64,000 bases of DNA from Flavobacterium haoranii (lineage in GTDB: Bacteria > Bacteroidota > Bacteroidia > Flavobacteriales > Flavobacteriaceae): assembly GCF_009363055.1 (NCBI RefSeq), contig NZ_CP045292.1:2294001-2358000 (forward strand), read 5' to 3'. This document shows, one piece after another, positions 46,628 through 55,026 of this stretch (position 1 is the first letter of the stretch; each line of letters starts with the position of its first letter). A program made the translations under genes and the position numbers. The notes below the pieces were generated by a model. The model saw only the letters and a list, made by a program, of their open reading frames with translations. It was not told the origin of the DNA and did not search any database.

Positions 46628-47881
46628 TTACCCTTCGTATTTTTTGAATAACATACATGCATTGTGTCCTCCAAAACCAAAAGTATTACTCATAGCAACT
46701 TTAACTTCTCTTTTTTGAGCTTTGTTTAAAGTTAAGTTTAACGAAGGATCAATGTTTTCGTCAACAACGCTGTGGTTAATAGTTGGTGGAACAATACCAT
46801 GTTGAATTGCTAAAATAGATGCAATTGCTTCAATAGCACCAGCTGCTCCTAAAAGGTGGCCTGTCATCGACTTAGTTGAATTTATGTTTAAGCTTTTGGC
46901 GTGATCACCAAAAACAGCACTAATTGCTTTTAATTCTGCAACATCTCCAAGAGGTGTTGAAGTTCCGTGAGTATTGATGTGGTCTACATCTTCAGGATTC
47001 ATACCTGCATCGCGTAAACAATTTTTCATTACTGCAATAACACCAATTCCTTCTGGATGTGGAGCAGTTAAGTGATAAGCATCTGATGATAAACCTCCGC
47101 CGCCTACTTCACAATAAATTTTAGCACCACGCGCTTTCGCATGTTCGTATTCTTCTAATACAAGAGCTCCTGCTCCTTCACCAAGTACAAATCCATCTCT
47201 TGTTGCATCAAATGGTCTAGATGCCGTTTCCGGACTGTCGTTGCGTGTAGATAAAGCTTGCATAGAATTAAATCCTCCCATACCTGCAATAGTTACAGCG
47301 GCTTCAGAACCACCAGAAACTACTACGTCGCACATACCTAAACGAATGTAATTGAAAGCGTCTACTAATGCGTTCGCAGATGAAGCACAAGCAGATACAG
47401 TTGTATAATTTGGTCCCATATAACCATTTCTCATAGAAATGTGTCCAGGAGCAATATCAGCAATCATTTTTGGGATAAAGAATGGATTAAAACGAGGAGT
47501 TCCATCTCCAGCTGCATAATTCATTACTTCATCTTGGAAAGTTTGTAAACCTCCAATACCAGCACCCCATATAACACCAACTCTGTATTTGTCTACATTT
47601 TCTAATGTAATACCAGCGTCTTTAATTGCTTCATCACTTGCAACAATTGCATATTGAGCAAATTTATCTAAGCGTCTTACTTCTTTTTTATCGATAAAAT
47701 CTTCGATATTTAAGTTTTTTACTTCGCAAGCAAACTTAGTTTTATGCTTTTCGGTATCATAATATGTTATGGGTGCAGCACCGCTTTTCCCGTTAATTAA
47801 ACCTTCCCAGTATTCTTGAAGATTATTACCAATAGGGGTTAAGGCTCCAAGCCCAGTTACTACTACACGCTTTAGTTGCAT
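46628..47881 (-). CDS. fabF: Beta-ketoacyl-ACP synthase II
   Basis: A 417-residue condensing enzyme of type II fatty-acid synthesis. The N-terminus RRVVVTGLGALTPIGNNLQE-type start (MQLKRVVVTGLGALTPIG), the nucleophile Cys165 in YTTVSACASSANALVDAFNY, His in INTHGTSTPLGDVAELKAI and the second His in KSMTGHLLGAAGAIEAIASI are all intact. It elongates acyl-ACP made with the acpP product encoded directly upstream. Two terminator-like hairpins lie between acpP and fabF. Confidence 0.96.
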   Translation of the reverse strand: MQLKRVVVTGLGALTPIGNNLQEYWEGLINGKSGAAPITYYDTEKHKTKFACEVKNLNIEDFIDKKEVRRLDKFAQYAIVASDEAIKDAGITLENVDKYRVGVIWGAGIGGLQTFQDEVMNYAAGDGTPRFNPFFIPKMIADIAPGHISMRNGYMGPNYTTVSACASSANALVDAFNYIRLGMCDVVVSGGSEAAVTIAGMGGFNSMQALSTRNDSPETASRPFDATRDGFVLGEGAGALVLEEYEHAKARGAKIYCEVGGGGLSSDAYHLTAPHPEGIGVIAVMKNCLRDAGMNPEDVDHINTHGTSTPLGDVAELKAISAVFGDHAKSLNINSTKSMTGHLLGAAGAIEAIASILAIQHGIVPPTINHSVVDENIDPSLNLTLNKAQKREVKVAMSNTFGFGGHNACMLFKKYEG

Positions 47882-47903
47882 AGAATTGATTTTAGTGTTA
47901 TAT

Positions 47904-47950
47904 AAAAAAACCCATAGTGCTTTTAATAAAAACTAAAAGAAACAATGGGT
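47904..47950 (-). terminator. Attenuator-like hairpin before fabF
   Basis: On the minus strand ACCCAT and ATGGGT pair with an inner CTTTTA / TAAAAG stem and a following run of seven T, ending 23 bases before the fabF ATG. It may limit fabF relative to acpP. Confidence 0.5.
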
Positions 47951-48041
47951 ATTACATATGATTTATTTCTAATGATTGTAATACAATCAATGTTTTTTAC
48001 AAATCTAAGTAAAAGATTGTAAACTAATGTAATAAAATTAG

Positions 48042-48072
48042 AACACCCGTCAATCCATAGATAACGGGTGTT
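48042..48072 (-). terminator. Hairpin just after acpP
   Basis: AACACCCGT and ACGGGTGTT form a 9-bp stem immediately after the acpP stop; the minus-strand tail is TCTAATTTTATT, so it is a weak terminator or mRNA end-stabilising stem. Confidence 0.5.
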
Positions 48073-48077
48073 TAATA

Positions 48078-48314
48078 TTATTTCTTAGCTTCTTCGATGT
48101 AAGAAATAGCTTGACCAACAGTAGCAATGTTTTCTGCTTGATCATCTGGAATTTGAATATCGAATTCTTTTTCGAACTCCATGATTAGCTCAACAGTGTC
48201 TAATGAATCAGCTCCTAAATCGTTTGTGAAGCTTGCTTCAGCTACAACTTCGTTTTCGTCAACACCTAATTTGTCTACGATAATCGCTTTTACTCTTGAT
48301 GCAATGTCTGACAT
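48078..48314 (-). CDS. acpP: Acyl carrier protein
   Basis: A 78-residue acidic helical protein with the phosphopantetheine serine Ser37 in [20 protein letters not shown]. Carries growing acyl chains for fatty-acid synthesis. First gene of the minus-strand group with fabF and rnc. Confidence 0.96.
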   Translation of the reverse strand: MSDIASRVKAIIVDKLGVDENEVVAEASFTNDLGADSLDTVELIMEFEKEFDIQIPDDQAENIATVGQAISYIEEAKK

Positions 48315-48343
48315 AATCTTTAATTTTTAATTTAATTTGTTGG

Positions 48344-48372
48344 CAAAAATAAAAAACTTTATTTTAAAACAA
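48344..48372 (-). promoter_or_regulatory. acpP promoter
   Basis: On the minus strand TTG (48370-48372) and TATTTTTG (48344-48351) are 18 bases apart, fitting the -33/-7 pattern, and lie about 30 bases upstream of the acpP ATG. Confidence 0.6.
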
Positions 48373-48548
48373 CATTTTTGTGATTAAATGTGACTACGAA
48401 TTTAAAAAAAATAATTCACAAAGACTCTTTTTTTCTATTTTTTACCAAATATTATTCTTTTTTTTGCGTAATGAAAATCATTGTAAAAGCTGAATTTTAC
48501 TAATATGAACGGCGAATTCACTTCGTCTTAACGGTAAAAAAATAAATA

Positions 48549-49118
48549 ATGAAAAAAATAATTTTATTTGCTTCTGGAAATGGCACTAACGTCGAAAATA
48601 TTATAAAATATTTCCAAAATTCTGGTCAGGGAACTGTAAGCGCCGTTTTTGTAAACAATCCAAATGCAAAAGTTATTACGAGAGCAAAGGATAATAATGT
48701 CGATGTTGTTTTGTTTGATAAACAACAATTAACTGAAGGTTCTGTATTAGAAAAAATAAATAAAATTACACCAGATTTAATAGTTTTAGCTGGTTTTTTG
48801 TGGATGTTTCCAAGTGCTATTATAAAACAGTATCCAAATAAAGTTATCAACATTCATCCTGCATTGTTGCCAAAATATGGTGGAAAAGGCATGTATGGTA
48901 AATTTGTTCATGAAGCAGTTTTAAACAATAAAGAAACCGAAACAGGGATTACAATTCATTATGTAAATGAACATTATGATGAAGGTGAATTTATTTTTCA
49001 AAAAGCAGTGAATATTGAAGATTGCACAACTCCAGAAGAAATTGCTCAGAAAGTTCATTTGTTAGAACATGAGTTTTTTCCAGAAGTAATTTCAGAAATT
49101 TTAAATTCTAAAGCTTAA
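48549..49118 (+). CDS. purN: Phosphoribosylglycinamide formyltransferase
   Basis: A 189-residue enzyme adding a formyl group from 10-formyl-THF to GAR in purine synthesis. N-terminal MKKIILFASGNGTNVENII binds the phosphate; the catalytic NIHPALLPKYGGKGMYG (Asn-His, ~101-115) and the Asp-containing ETGITIHYVNEHYDEGEFIF are present. Divergent from acpP. Three bases separate it from rnhA. purF is also in this window (51996) but in a different operon. Confidence 0.95.
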   Translation: MKKIILFASGNGTNVENIIKYFQNSGQGTVSAVFVNNPNAKVITRAKDNNVDVVLFDKQQLTEGSVLEKINKITPDLIVLAGFLWMFPSAIIKQYPNKVINIHPALLPKYGGKGMYGKFVHEAVLNNKETETGITIHYVNEHYDEGEFIFQKAVNIEDCTTPEEIAQKVHLLEHEFFPEVISEILNSKA

Positions 49119-49121
49119 GTT

Positions 49122-49598
49122 TTGTCGTACGAAGTTCACATATATACAGATGGTGCATCTAAAGGGAATCCAGGTCCTGGTGGTTATGGTGTTGTTATGG
49201 AAATGGTGGGAACTCCTTATAAAAAAGAATTTTTTGAAGGTTTCCGATTGTCGACTAATAATAGGATGGAGTTATTAGCCGTAATTGTAGGTTTGGAAAA
49301 ATTAAAAAAACCAAAAACGAAAGTTTTAGTAATTTCCGATTCAAAATATGTCGTGGATGCGGTGGAAAAGCGATGGGTGTTTCAGTGGGAAAAAATCAAT
49401 TTCAAAGCTAAGAAAAATCCCGATTTGTGGATGCGATTCTTAAAAGTGTACCGCAAACACCAAGTCGACTTTCAATGGATTAAAGGACACAATAATCATC
49501 CTCAAAACGAACGCTGCGATGCATTAGCTGTTATGGCATCGCAACAAGAAAAGTTATCTGTAGACGAGTTTTATGAGAGAGAAGAAAAAGGAGTGTAA
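49122..49598 (+). CDS. rnhA: Ribonuclease HI
   Basis: A 158-residue enzyme cleaving the RNA strand of RNA-DNA hybrids. It begins with TTG (no ATG fits; the frame is YTDGASKGNPGPGGYGVV from residue 8). The catalytic residues are Asp10 (YTDGAS), Glu50 (NNRMELLAVI), Asp73 (VISDSKYVVDAVEKRW) and a late Asp (NERCDALAVMA); the ligand-binding WVFQWEKINF follows. The start lies three bases after the purN stop, so translation is probably coupled. Confidence 0.93.
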   Translation: MSYEVHIYTDGASKGNPGPGGYGVVMEMVGTPYKKEFFEGFRLSTNNRMELLAVIVGLEKLKKPKTKVLVISDSKYVVDAVEKRWVFQWEKINFKAKKNPDLWMRFLKVYRKHQVDFQWIKGHNNHPQNERCDALAVMASQQEKLSVDEFYEREEKGV

Positions 49599-49607
49599 TT
49601 AGTTAAA

Positions 49608-50468
49608 TTAATTTTTTTTCACAAATTCTTTGGGGCTTATGCCAGTTTGTTTTTTAAATATTTCGGCAAAGTAAGAATGGCTTTCAAAGTTCAATTCGTC
49701 AGCAATTTCACTTATTGTATATTTTTTTAGCACAAGCATTCTTTTACTTTCTAAAATAATTCTTTTCCTAATAGTTTCAGTTACAGTTTGATTTAAAACT
49801 TCTTTACAAACTCTGTTCAGGTGTTTTAAACTAATATTTAATTTTGAAGCATAAAATGAGGGTGATTTTTCGTTTTTGAAGTGCATTTCCAATATGTTTT
49901 CAAATTGCTCTATTCTGTTTTGATATGAAGAACTTAAGTGTGTTTCTGTAAAACGATACTTTCTTGCTAATTCAATTAAAAGCATATCTAATAGAAGTGT
50001 AATTTTATCTTTTTTGTATAAATTTTGAGCTTTGTTTTCTTCTAAAATTTGCTGAAAATAGTTGCTTATTGTTTTAATTTCTTCTGTTTCTAATTTAATT
50101 TCGGGATTACTTTTTGTTGAATTAAAAAAAGAATAATGGTCAACTCTTTTTTTAGCAAAATGTAAATTATAAAATTCGCTAGTATAAAATAAAATGTAAC
50201 CTTCAATATCAGATGAGAGTTTCCAACTATGAATTTGTCCTGGTTGTAGTAAAAAGAAAGCACCGGGTTTAATTTTATAGGTTTTAAAATCTATCGTGTG
50301 TTTTCCAGAACCTTCAGTAAATAAAACTAATAAATAAAAATTATGACTATGAGATTTTTCAATAAAACTATTGGTTAACAGATGAGTTTTAAATGTGTTA
50401 ATGAAAACATCTTCAATTAAAGTGTTGTAATTAAATTTATTTATCTCATATATAGGATGATTTTTCAA
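49608..50468 (-). CDS. AraC-family transcriptional regulator
   Basis: A 286-residue regulator. The N-terminal cupin sensor (residues ~35-110: SHSHNFYLLVLFTEGSGKHTI, GAFFLLQPGQIHSWKLS) is followed by the AraC double HTH at ~190-286 (ASKLNISLKHLNRVCKEVLN, AQ and the second helix pair SEIADELNFESHSYFAEIFK KQTGISPKEF). Effector and targets unknown. Divergent from the DUF983 gene and convergent with rnhA. Confidence 0.92.
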   Translation of the reverse strand: MKNHPIYEINKFNYNTLIEDVFINTFKTHLLTNSFIEKSHSHNFYLLVLFTEGSGKHTIDFKTYKIKPGAFFLLQPGQIHSWKLSSDIEGYILFYTSEFYNLHFAKKRVDHYSFFNSTKSNPEIKLETEEIKTISNYFQQILEENKAQNLYKKDKITLLLDMLLIELARKYRFTETHLSSSYQNRIEQFENILEMHFKNEKSPSFYASKLNISLKHLNRVCKEVLNQTVTETIRKRIILESKRMLVLKKYTISEIADELNFESHSYFAEIFKKQTGISPKEFVKKN

Positions 50469-50549
50469 AATGTCCTTTTTGTTATAGAATATGCGAATTT
50501 AGTTTATTTTAATCAGATTTAATGTCTCTAATTTTGCTAAAATTAAACA

Positions 50550-50912
50550 ATGATAGTTGAAATTAAAAATATTTTCACAAATCGATGTCCTAATTGTTCA
50601 AAAGGTAAAGTTTTTGCTGATAAGAGTTTTTATTTTAGTCTAGGATTTCCAAAAATGAACAAGGCTTGTAAAAATTGTGGATTTACATTTGAAAAAGAAC
50701 CAGGATTTTTCTTTGGCGCTATGTTTGTGAGTTATGCATTAGGTGTTGCAGAAGCATTGATTACATATTTCATAATGAGGCCTTTTTTTGATAAAAATTT
50801 CGATCTTAATATGTTTCCTTTTATTATGATTGTACTTTTAGCTTTGATGTTTTTTAATATCCGATTATCACGCATGATTTGGATTTACATATTTAAAAAT
50901 TACAAGAGTTGA
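50550..50912 (+). CDS. DUF983 membrane protein
   Basis: A 120-residue protein with two cysteine pairs, NRCPNCSKGKVF (~12-23) and NKACKNCGFTFEKEPGFFFG (~40-60), forming a predicted zinc ribbon, then two membrane helices (GAMFVSYALGVAEALITYFI and FPFIMIVLLALMFFNIRLSR). The family is widespread and uncharacterised. It lies alone between the AraC regulator and the sugar kinase. Confidence 0.85.
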   Translation: MIVEIKNIFTNRCPNCSKGKVFADKSFYFSLGFPKMNKACKNCGFTFEKEPGFFFGAMFVSYALGVAEALITYFIMRPFFDKNFDLNMFPFIMIVLLALMFFNIRLSRMIWIYIFKNYKS

Positions 50913-50940
50913 ATTTATATAAACTTTGCAATTCTAATTC

Positions 50941-50972
50941 TTTGCAACTCTGCAACTAAAAGATTATCTTTG
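50941..50972 (+). promoter_or_regulatory. Promoter of the PfkB-family kinase gene
   Basis: TTTG (50941-50944) and TATCTTTG (50965-50972) are spaced 20 bases apart, fitting the Bacteroidota promoter, with a 25-base leader to the ATG. Confidence 0.65.
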
Positions 50973-50997
50973 CACCTTATTTTTTTATAGAAATTCA

Positions 50998-51927
50998 ATG
51001 AACAAATTATTGATTGTAGGAACAGTAGCTTTTGATGCTATTGAAACACCTTTTGGAAAAACTGATAAAATTTTAGGAGGAGCCGCAACTTATATTGGCT
51101 TAGCTTCAAACTTTTTTAATGTTGATGCAGCTGTAGTATCTGTTGTTGGTGAAGATTTTCCAAAAGAATACCTTGATTTATTAGAAAACAAAGGAGTAAA
51201 TATTGAAGGAATCGAGATTGTTAAAGGAGGAAAAACTTTCTTTTGGAGCGGAAAATATCATAACGATTTAAATTCACGTGATACTTTAGTAACAGAATTA
51301 AATGTTTTAGCTGATTTTAACCCAATTGTTCCTGAACAATATAAAAATTCAGATGTAGTTTTATTAGGAAATTTACATCCACTTGTTCAAGCTGGAGTTT
51401 TAGACCAAATGACTGAAAAACCAAAATTAATAGTTTTAGACACTATGAACTTTTGGATGGATTGCGCTTTACCAGAATTAATGAGTGTAATTGCTAGAGT
51501 AGATGTTATTACAATTAACGATGAAGAAGCACGTCAATTATCGGGTGAGTACTCTTTAGTTAAAGCAGCTGAGAAAATCCACGCAATGGGACCAAAATAT
51601 GTGGTAATTAAAAAAGGTGAACACGGTGCTTTATTGTTCCATAATAAAGAAGTATTCTTTGCACCTGCATTACCGTTAGAAGAAGTTTTTGATCCTACAG
51701 GAGCTGGAGATACTTTTGCTGGAGGTTTTGCTGGCTATATTGCACAAAGCGAAAATATTTCTTTTGATAATATGAAAAGCGGAATTATTTACGGTTCAAA
51801 TTTAGCTTCATTTTGTGTAGAAAAATTTGGAACTCAAAGAATGGAAGCTTTAACAAAAAAAGAAGTAGCATCTCGTTTACAGCAATTTAAAGCTTTAACG
51901 CAATTCGAAATCGAATTAGATGAATAA
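50998..51927 (+). CDS. PfkB-family carbohydrate kinase
   Basis: A 309-residue ribokinase-fold kinase. The N-terminal LGGAATYIGLASNFFNVDAA (~27-46) and the C-terminal signature FDPTGAGDTFAGGFAGYIAQ (~232-251, with the catalytic Asp) are present. Ribokinase-like members phosphorylate ribose, adenosine, fructose-type sugars or other alcohols; no substrate is evident. It sits directly upstream of purF, which may hint at nucleoside or ribose metabolism, an inference. Has its own promoter and terminator. Confidence 0.9.
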   Translation: MNKLLIVGTVAFDAIETPFGKTDKILGGAATYIGLASNFFNVDAAVVSVVGEDFPKEYLDLLENKGVNIEGIEIVKGGKTFFWSGKYHNDLNSRDTLVTELNVLADFNPIVPEQYKNSDVVLLGNLHPLVQAGVLDQMTEKPKLIVLDTMNFWMDCALPELMSVIARVDVITINDEEARQLSGEYSLVKAAEKIHAMGPKYVVIKKGEHGALLFHNKEVFFAPALPLEEVFDPTGAGDTFAGGFAGYIAQSENISFDNMKSGIIYGSNLASFCVEKFGTQRMEALTKKEVASRLQQFKALTQFEIELDE

Positions 51928-51931
51928 AATT

Positions 51932-51960
51932 ATGCCTCGTTTTGCGGGGCATTTATTTTT
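51932..51960 (+). terminator. Terminator of the PfkB-family kinase gene
   Basis: ATGCCTCG / CGGGGCAT with a five-base loop, followed by TTATTTTTTT. Confidence 0.83.
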
Positions 51961-51995
51961 TTAAAATATTTTAAACACAACAACAACACAACACT

Positions 51996-53897
51996 ATGAG
52001 CGACGCTATTAAACACGAATGCGGTATTGCTTTACTTAGATTAAAAAAGCCACTAGAATTTTACAAAGAAAAGTACGGAAGTGCTTTTTATGGTGTTCAA
52101 AAAATGTATTTGTTAATGGAAAAGCAGCACAATCGTGGTCAAGATGGTGCAGGTTTAGCAAGTATTAAATTAGATATTGAGCCAGGAAATAGATACATCA
52201 GTAGAATTCGTTCCAATCAAGCGCAACCTATCAAAGATGTTTTCGATCAAATTAATAATCGAATTAATCAAGAACTAGAAAATAATCCAGAATATATTGA
52301 TGATGTTGCTGCTCAAAAAGCAAATATTCCATATGTAGGCGAAGTTTTCTTAGGACATGTTCGCTATGGAACTTTTGGAAAAAATAGTATTGAAAATGTA
52401 CATCCTTTTTTACGTCAAAATAACTGGAAACACCGCAACTTAATTGTTGCAGGTAATTTCAACATGACAAATGTACAAGAGCTATTTAACAGTTTAGTAG
52501 ATTTAGGTCAACATCCCAAACAATTAGCAGATACAGTAACCGTAATGGAAAAAATTGGGCATTTCTTAGATAAAGAAGTGACTCATATTTACAAAGATTT
52601 AAAACAAGAAGGATTTTCTAAAAAAGATGCTTCACCAGAAATCGAAAAGCGTTTAGATATTCACACTATTTTAGAAAAAGCTTCTAGAAAATGGGATGGA
52701 GGCTATGCAATGGCAGGTTTATTAGGTCACGGAGATGCTTTTGTAATGAGAGATCCAGCAGGAATTCGACCAACATATTTTTATGAAGATGACGAAGTTG
52801 TTGTAGTTGCATCTGAAAGACCTGTAATTCAAACTGTATTTAATGTTCCTTTTGAAGCTGTTCAAGAATTAGAGCCTGGTAACGCAATAGTTATAAAAAA
52901 GGACAATTCGGTAATAATAAAAGAAGTAAGAACACCAGTAATTAAAAAAGCATGTTCTTTTGAGCGCATTTATTTTTCAAGAGGAAGCGATGCAGAAATT
53001 TATCAAGAGCGTAAAATGCTAGGAAAATTAGTTTTTCCTCAAGTATTAGAAGCAATTAATTATGAAACTGATAATAGTGTTTTTTCTTACATTCCTAATA
53101 CAGCAGAAACATCCTTTTTTGGGATGACAGAAGCGGCCCAAGATTTTTTAAATCAGAGAAAAACGAAAAGTATTTTAGATGCAGGAGCTTCAATTACAGA
53201 AGAAGAATTAAATGCAATTCTAAAAGTTAAAATTCGTACTGAAAAAATAGCAATTAAAGACGCTAAATTGCGAACATTTATTACAGAAGATAGTTCTAGA
53301 GATGATTTAGTAGCACATGTTTACGATGTAACTTATGGGGTTGTAAAACCAGAAGATCATTTAGTAATTATTGACGATAGTATTGTTAGGGGAACTACTC
53401 TAAAGCAAAGTATCATTAGAATGATGGATCGATTAAACCCTAAACACATTGTTGTAGTTTCATCGGCACCTCAAATCCGTTATCCAGATTGTTATGGTAT
53501 CGATATGGCTCGTTTAGATGGATTTATTGCTTTTCAAGCAGCTTTAGAACTGCTAAAAGATAGAGGAATTTATCAAGAAACAATTGATGCGGTTTATAAA
53601 AAATCTAAAGCACAAGAAAATCTGCCAGATACTGATGTGGTTAATTTTGTAAAGGAAGTTTATGCTCCTTTTGCAGATAAAGAAATATCTGCTAAAATAG
53701 CGGAAATGCTAACACCAAAAAATACAGGCGCAAAAGTGAGTATTATTTATCAAACGGTTGAAGATTTGCATAAAGCTTGTCCTAAAAATTTAGGCGATTG
53801 GTATTTTACTGGAGATTATCCAACACCTGGTGGAAACCGTGTGGTTAACAAAGCTTTTATTAATTTTTATGAAGGAAATAACGCTAGAGCTTATTAA
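51996..53897 (+). CDS. purF: Amidophosphoribosyltransferase
   Basis: A 633-residue enzyme that starts purine synthesis by forming phosphoribosylamine from PRPP and glutamine. The nucleophile is Cys9 in MSDAIKHECGIALLRLK, which implies removal of an eight-residue propeptide; the glutaminase part has HNRGQDGAGLASI and HVRYGTFG, and the PRPP loop is HLVIIDDSIVRGTTLKQSII (~455-474). The protein is longer than the ~505-residue E. coli form through inserts in both domains, as usual in Bacteroidota. Downstream lies the tandem RNA-like repeat. Confidence 0.94.
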   Translation: MSDAIKHECGIALLRLKKPLEFYKEKYGSAFYGVQKMYLLMEKQHNRGQDGAGLASIKLDIEPGNRYISRIRSNQAQPIKDVFDQINNRINQELENNPEYIDDVAAQKANIPYVGEVFLGHVRYGTFGKNSIENVHPFLRQNNWKHRNLIVAGNFNMTNVQELFNSLVDLGQHPKQLADTVTVMEKIGHFLDKEVTHIYKDLKQEGFSKKDASPEIEKRLDIHTILEKASRKWDGGYAMAGLLGHGDAFVMRDPAGIRPTYFYEDDEVVVVASERPVIQTVFNVPFEAVQELEPGNAIVIKKDNSVIIKEVRTPVIKKACSFERIYFSRGSDAEIYQERKMLGKLVFPQVLEAINYETDNSVFSYIPNTAETSFFGMTEAAQDFLNQRKTKSILDAGASITEEELNAILKVKIRTEKIAIKDAKLRTFITEDSSRDDLVAHVYDVTYGVVKPEDHLVIIDDSIVRGTTLKQSIIRMMDRLNPKHIVVVSSAPQIRYPDCYGIDMARLDGFIAFQAALELLKDRGIYQETIDAVYKKSKAQENLPDTDVVNFVKEVYAPFADKEISAKIAEMLTPKNTGAKVSIIYQTVEDLHKACPKNLGDWYFTGDYPTPGGNRVVNKAFINFYEGNNARAY

Positions 53898-53909
53898 AAA
53901 ATGCGGTTA

Positions 53910-54049
53910 ATCGATTTTTTTAGAAGTTCAACAAATTTTTTAGATAGAATATAAAATCCGCCATACTTTAGCCTTACCAGAAAATTAGTAGGTTAAGTTT
54001 TATGGTAGATTTGGGGCAAAAAGGGTGAAAGTAATATTTCACCTTTTTT
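53910..54049 (+). repeat. Tandem RNA-like element, copy 1
   Basis: About 140 bases that recur nearly identically 184 bases on. It contains ATCGATTTTTTTAGAAGTTC, the near-promoter TACTTTAG, a stem-loop around TACCAGAAAA...TTTTATGGTA (53977-54006) and a final terminator (GGTGAAA / TTTCACC, 54024-54049) with a T tract. It begins only ten bases after the purF stop, so it could also be the purF 3' end. Possible member of the Flavo-1 RNA family; this is untested. Confidence 0.6.
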
Positions 54050-54093
54050 ATTTGTTATAATTTTAGTAAAAATGACATGTTTTTGTGTCGTTT

Positions 54094-54232
54094 ATCGATT
54101 TTTTTAGAAGTTCAACAAATTTTTTAGATTGAATACAATATCCGCTATACTTTAGCTCTACCAGAAAATTAGTAGGTTAAGTTTTATGGTAGATTTGGGG
54201 CAAAAGGGTGAAAGTAACATTTCACCTTTTTT
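54094..54232 (+). repeat. Tandem RNA-like element, copy 2
   Basis: The second copy differs from the first by a few substitutions (e.g. ATCCGCTATACTTTAGCTCT against ATCCGCCATACTTTAGCCTT) and one base in the A run before GGGTG. The same stem-loop and terminator (GGTGAAA / TTTCACC, T tract to 54232) are kept. A spacer of 44 bases separates the copies. Confidence 0.6.
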
Positions 54233-54254
54233 TTAAATATTAGTTAATTGGTAC

Positions 54255-54292
54255 AAAAAAGGCGACAAACTTTTTAGTTTGTCGCCTTTTTT
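54255..54292. terminator. Bidirectional terminator before sodA
   Basis: A perfect 17-bp stem, AAAAAAGGCGACAAACT and its complement around TTTT, with T tracts on both strands. Confidence 0.9.
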
Positions 54293-54309
54293 AATTTATT
54301 TGTAACTGA

Positions 54310-54918
54310 TTATTTTTCAGTAGCAAATCTTCTTGTAACTTCTTCCCAATTAACTACATTAAAAAAAGCTTCAATATAATCTGGTCTTCTGTTTTGGTAG
54401 TTTAAATAATAAGCGTGTTCCCAAACGTCTAAGCCTAAGATTGGAGCTCCACCACAACCAATTCCTGGCATTAATGGATTGTCTTGGTTAGCAGATGAAC
54501 AAACTTCTAATTTACCACCTTTGTGAACACATAACCAAGCCCAACCAGAACCAAATCTAGTTGCTGCAGCTTTAGCAAACTGAGCTTTAAATTCTTCAAA
54601 TGAACCGAAATCTCTTTCAATAGCTTCAGCTAATTCACCAGTTGGTTTTCCACCACCGTTTGGAGACATAACTGTCCAAAATAAATTGTGATTGTAAAAT
54701 CCGCCACCGTTATTTCTAACAGCTCCATTGTTCATATCTAAGTTAATTAAGATATTTTCAATTGTTTTGCCAGCCATATCAGATCCTTCAATAGCAGCAT
54801 TAAGATTTGTAGTATATGCGTTATGATGTTTTGTATGGTGAATTTCCATAGTTCTAGCATCAATATGTGGTTCTAATGCATCATATGCATATGGTAATTT
54901 TGGTAATTCAAAAGCCAT
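54310..54918 (-). CDS. sodA: Superoxide dismutase (Mn/Fe)
   Basis: A 202-residue enzyme. Metal ligands are His27 ([12 protein letters not shown]), His77 ([11 protein letters not shown]), Asp164 and His168 ([20 protein letters not shown]). The [10 protein letters not shown] pattern and Met/Trp surroundings are closer to manganese or cambialistic enzymes; metal choice is not provable from sequence. No signal peptide, so cytoplasmic. Divergent from the helicase gene; the upstream region shows TAAATTTG on the minus strand (54952-54959) as a -7 box. Confidence 0.95.
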   Translation of the reverse strand: MAFELPKLPYAYDALEPHIDARTMEIHHTKHHNAYTTNLNAAIEGSDMAGKTIENILINLDMNNGAVRNNGGGFYNHNLFWTVMSPNGGGKPTGELAEAIERDFGSFEEFKAQFAKAAATRFGSGWAWLCVHKGGKLEVCSSANQDNPLMPGIGCGGAPILGLDVWEHAYYLNYQNRRPDYIEAFFNVVNWEEVTRRFATEK

Positions 54919-54951
54919 GATATTATATTTTTAGATTAGTAATATTTTTCC

Positions 54952-54959
54952 CAAATTTA
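54952..54959 (-). promoter_or_regulatory. -7 box of sodA promoter
   Basis: TAAATTTG on the minus strand fits TAnnTTTG, 34 bases upstream of the sodA ATG. Confidence 0.5.
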
Positions 54960-55026
54960 CAAATTAATGTTTGCAATTGGAAATAGATACTTTTTATAGT
55001 AGTATAATTAAGATAAATATAACATT

